Shown piece by piece: positions 63,631-64,000 of a stretch of DNA of 64,000 bases. The position numbers and the translations under genes are program-made. Under the pieces are notes generated by a model. The model saw only the letters and a program-made list of their open reading frames with translations, made no database searches and was not told the origin of the DNA. The DNA is from Nitrospinaceae bacterium UBA7883 (GTDB lineage Bacteria > Nitrospinota_A > UBA7883): positions 146 to 64,145 of the forward strand of contig DLRR01000002.1 in the NCBI GenBank assembly GCA_002500605.1, in the 5' to 3' direction. Within the stretch, counting starts at the first letter, position 1. Each line of letters opens with the position of its first letter.

Positions 63631-64000
63631 ATGAGCCGGATTATTGTTGTCGTATCAGTAGTATTATTCATTGCTGGGTCAGCAACGTACTTTATTTCGC
63701 CTACGCTTAACAAGTCACCCTCAGTATTGCCAATAAAAACTCAGATAAGCACTAATCTTAATAGGCAGCAATCCGAACCCAGTTTAGAGACTAGCGCAGA
63801 AGTGAATCTGGACAGTGTGCCTGAAGTAATGGCCATAGTTGAAGGTAAAAAAATTTCCAGCACCATATACCTGCGCACTTTAATAATGATCAAGGAAAAT
63901 ATAGAAAAGGCAGGGCAAAAACTGGATGAGAACACGTTCAACCAATTAAAAAGGGAGATTGTAGAAAGCATTATAAATACAGAAGCACTGCTATACCAAG
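63631..64000 (+). CDS. SurA-like peptidyl-prolyl isomerase/chaperone, N-terminal part
   Basis: An open frame runs from this ATG to the window edge (123 codons seen). It has a membrane-anchor or signal segment (about 4-22), a linker rich in Ser/Thr/Asn, and then EVMAIVEGKKISSTIYLRTL and LKREIVESIINTEALLYQ, matching the first helices of the SurA N-terminal chaperone domain. Such proteins help outer-membrane proteins fold in the periplasm. The isomerase domain, if any, lies outside the window, so the call is provisional. Confidence 0.65.
   Translation, partial: MSRIIVVVSVVLFIAGSATYFISPTLNKSPSVLPIKTQISTNLNRQQSEPSLETSAEVNLDSVPEVMAIVEGKKISSTIYLRTLIMIKENIEKAGQKLDENTFNQLKREIVESIINTEALLYQ

Overview
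This 64 kb window is AT-rich (about 40% G+C by eye), densely coded bacterial chromosome from a Gram-negative organism. The envelope genes point that way: an LptM-like lipoprotein, a Wzt-type polysaccharide exporter ATPase, a CsgG-family exported protein and the start of a SurA-like protein. So does the tRNA-Thr/Tyr/Gly/Thr-tuf order known from proteobacteria. LL-diaminopimelate aminotransferase, an A/B/E-type succinate:quinone oxidoreductase, ferredoxin-dependent 2-oxoacid oxidoreductase and LarB/LarC suggest a deltaproteobacteria-like lineage in the broad sense (Desulfobacterota, SAR324 or Nitrospinota type). I cannot place it more precisely. I see no prophage, insertion sequence or CRISPR array.

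Layout. 1-640: four tRNAs and the first codons of tuf, all minus strand, with a good sigma70-type promoter. 643-5136: lptM and argH (minus), then mazG, a YbgC-like thioesterase and a coiled-coil methyltransferase (plus). 5188-10413: a TCA block on the minus strand, sdhA-sdhB-sdhE and a two-subunit class I fumarase. 10571-12331: an exported protein and a membrane-anchored hydrolase. 12557-25672: proS, pheA, tyrA, a PPC-domain gene, cmk, rpsA, sppA, a GT39-like glycosyltransferase, aroK, aroC, a DEDD exonuclease and ispD. 25702-33559: tyrS, a radical SAM protein, pgeF, uvrC, a TPR protein, a HisA-like protein and ndk. 33639-38745: korA-korB and sucC-sucD. 39346-45372: a cytochrome oxidase cluster (coxC, sco, coxB, coxA, ctaA, ctaB) ending with a 43-residue membrane protein. 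45474-49026: two glycosyltransferases and wzt. 49159-54572: larC, larB, gpsA, a 2-hydroxyacyl-CoA dehydratase-like protein with its ATPase activator, and a DinB protein. 54601-59774: DUF1844, rpoZ, dksA, panB, a deoxynucleoside kinase, folK and dapL. 59995-64000: tRNA-Ser, a CsgG-like protein, tlpA, purM, a small unknown protein and a truncated SurA-like gene.

How the genes work together. Succinate:quinone reductase, fumarase, KorAB and SucCD cover the path malate-fumarate-succinate-succinyl-CoA-2-oxoglutarate. Every enzyme on it can in principle run in both directions, yet the oxidase cluster next to kor/suc shows oxygen respiration. The aromatic block (pheA, tyrA, aroK, aroC) lacks aroA where it is often found, between tyrA and cmk. 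The candidates for less-described biology are the HgdB-like/HgdC-like pair (52309-54068), the small oxidase-linked membrane protein (45241-45372), two long perfect AT-rich palindromes (10518-10537 and 36528-36549), and a hairpin-plus-T-tract directly in front of tyrA.
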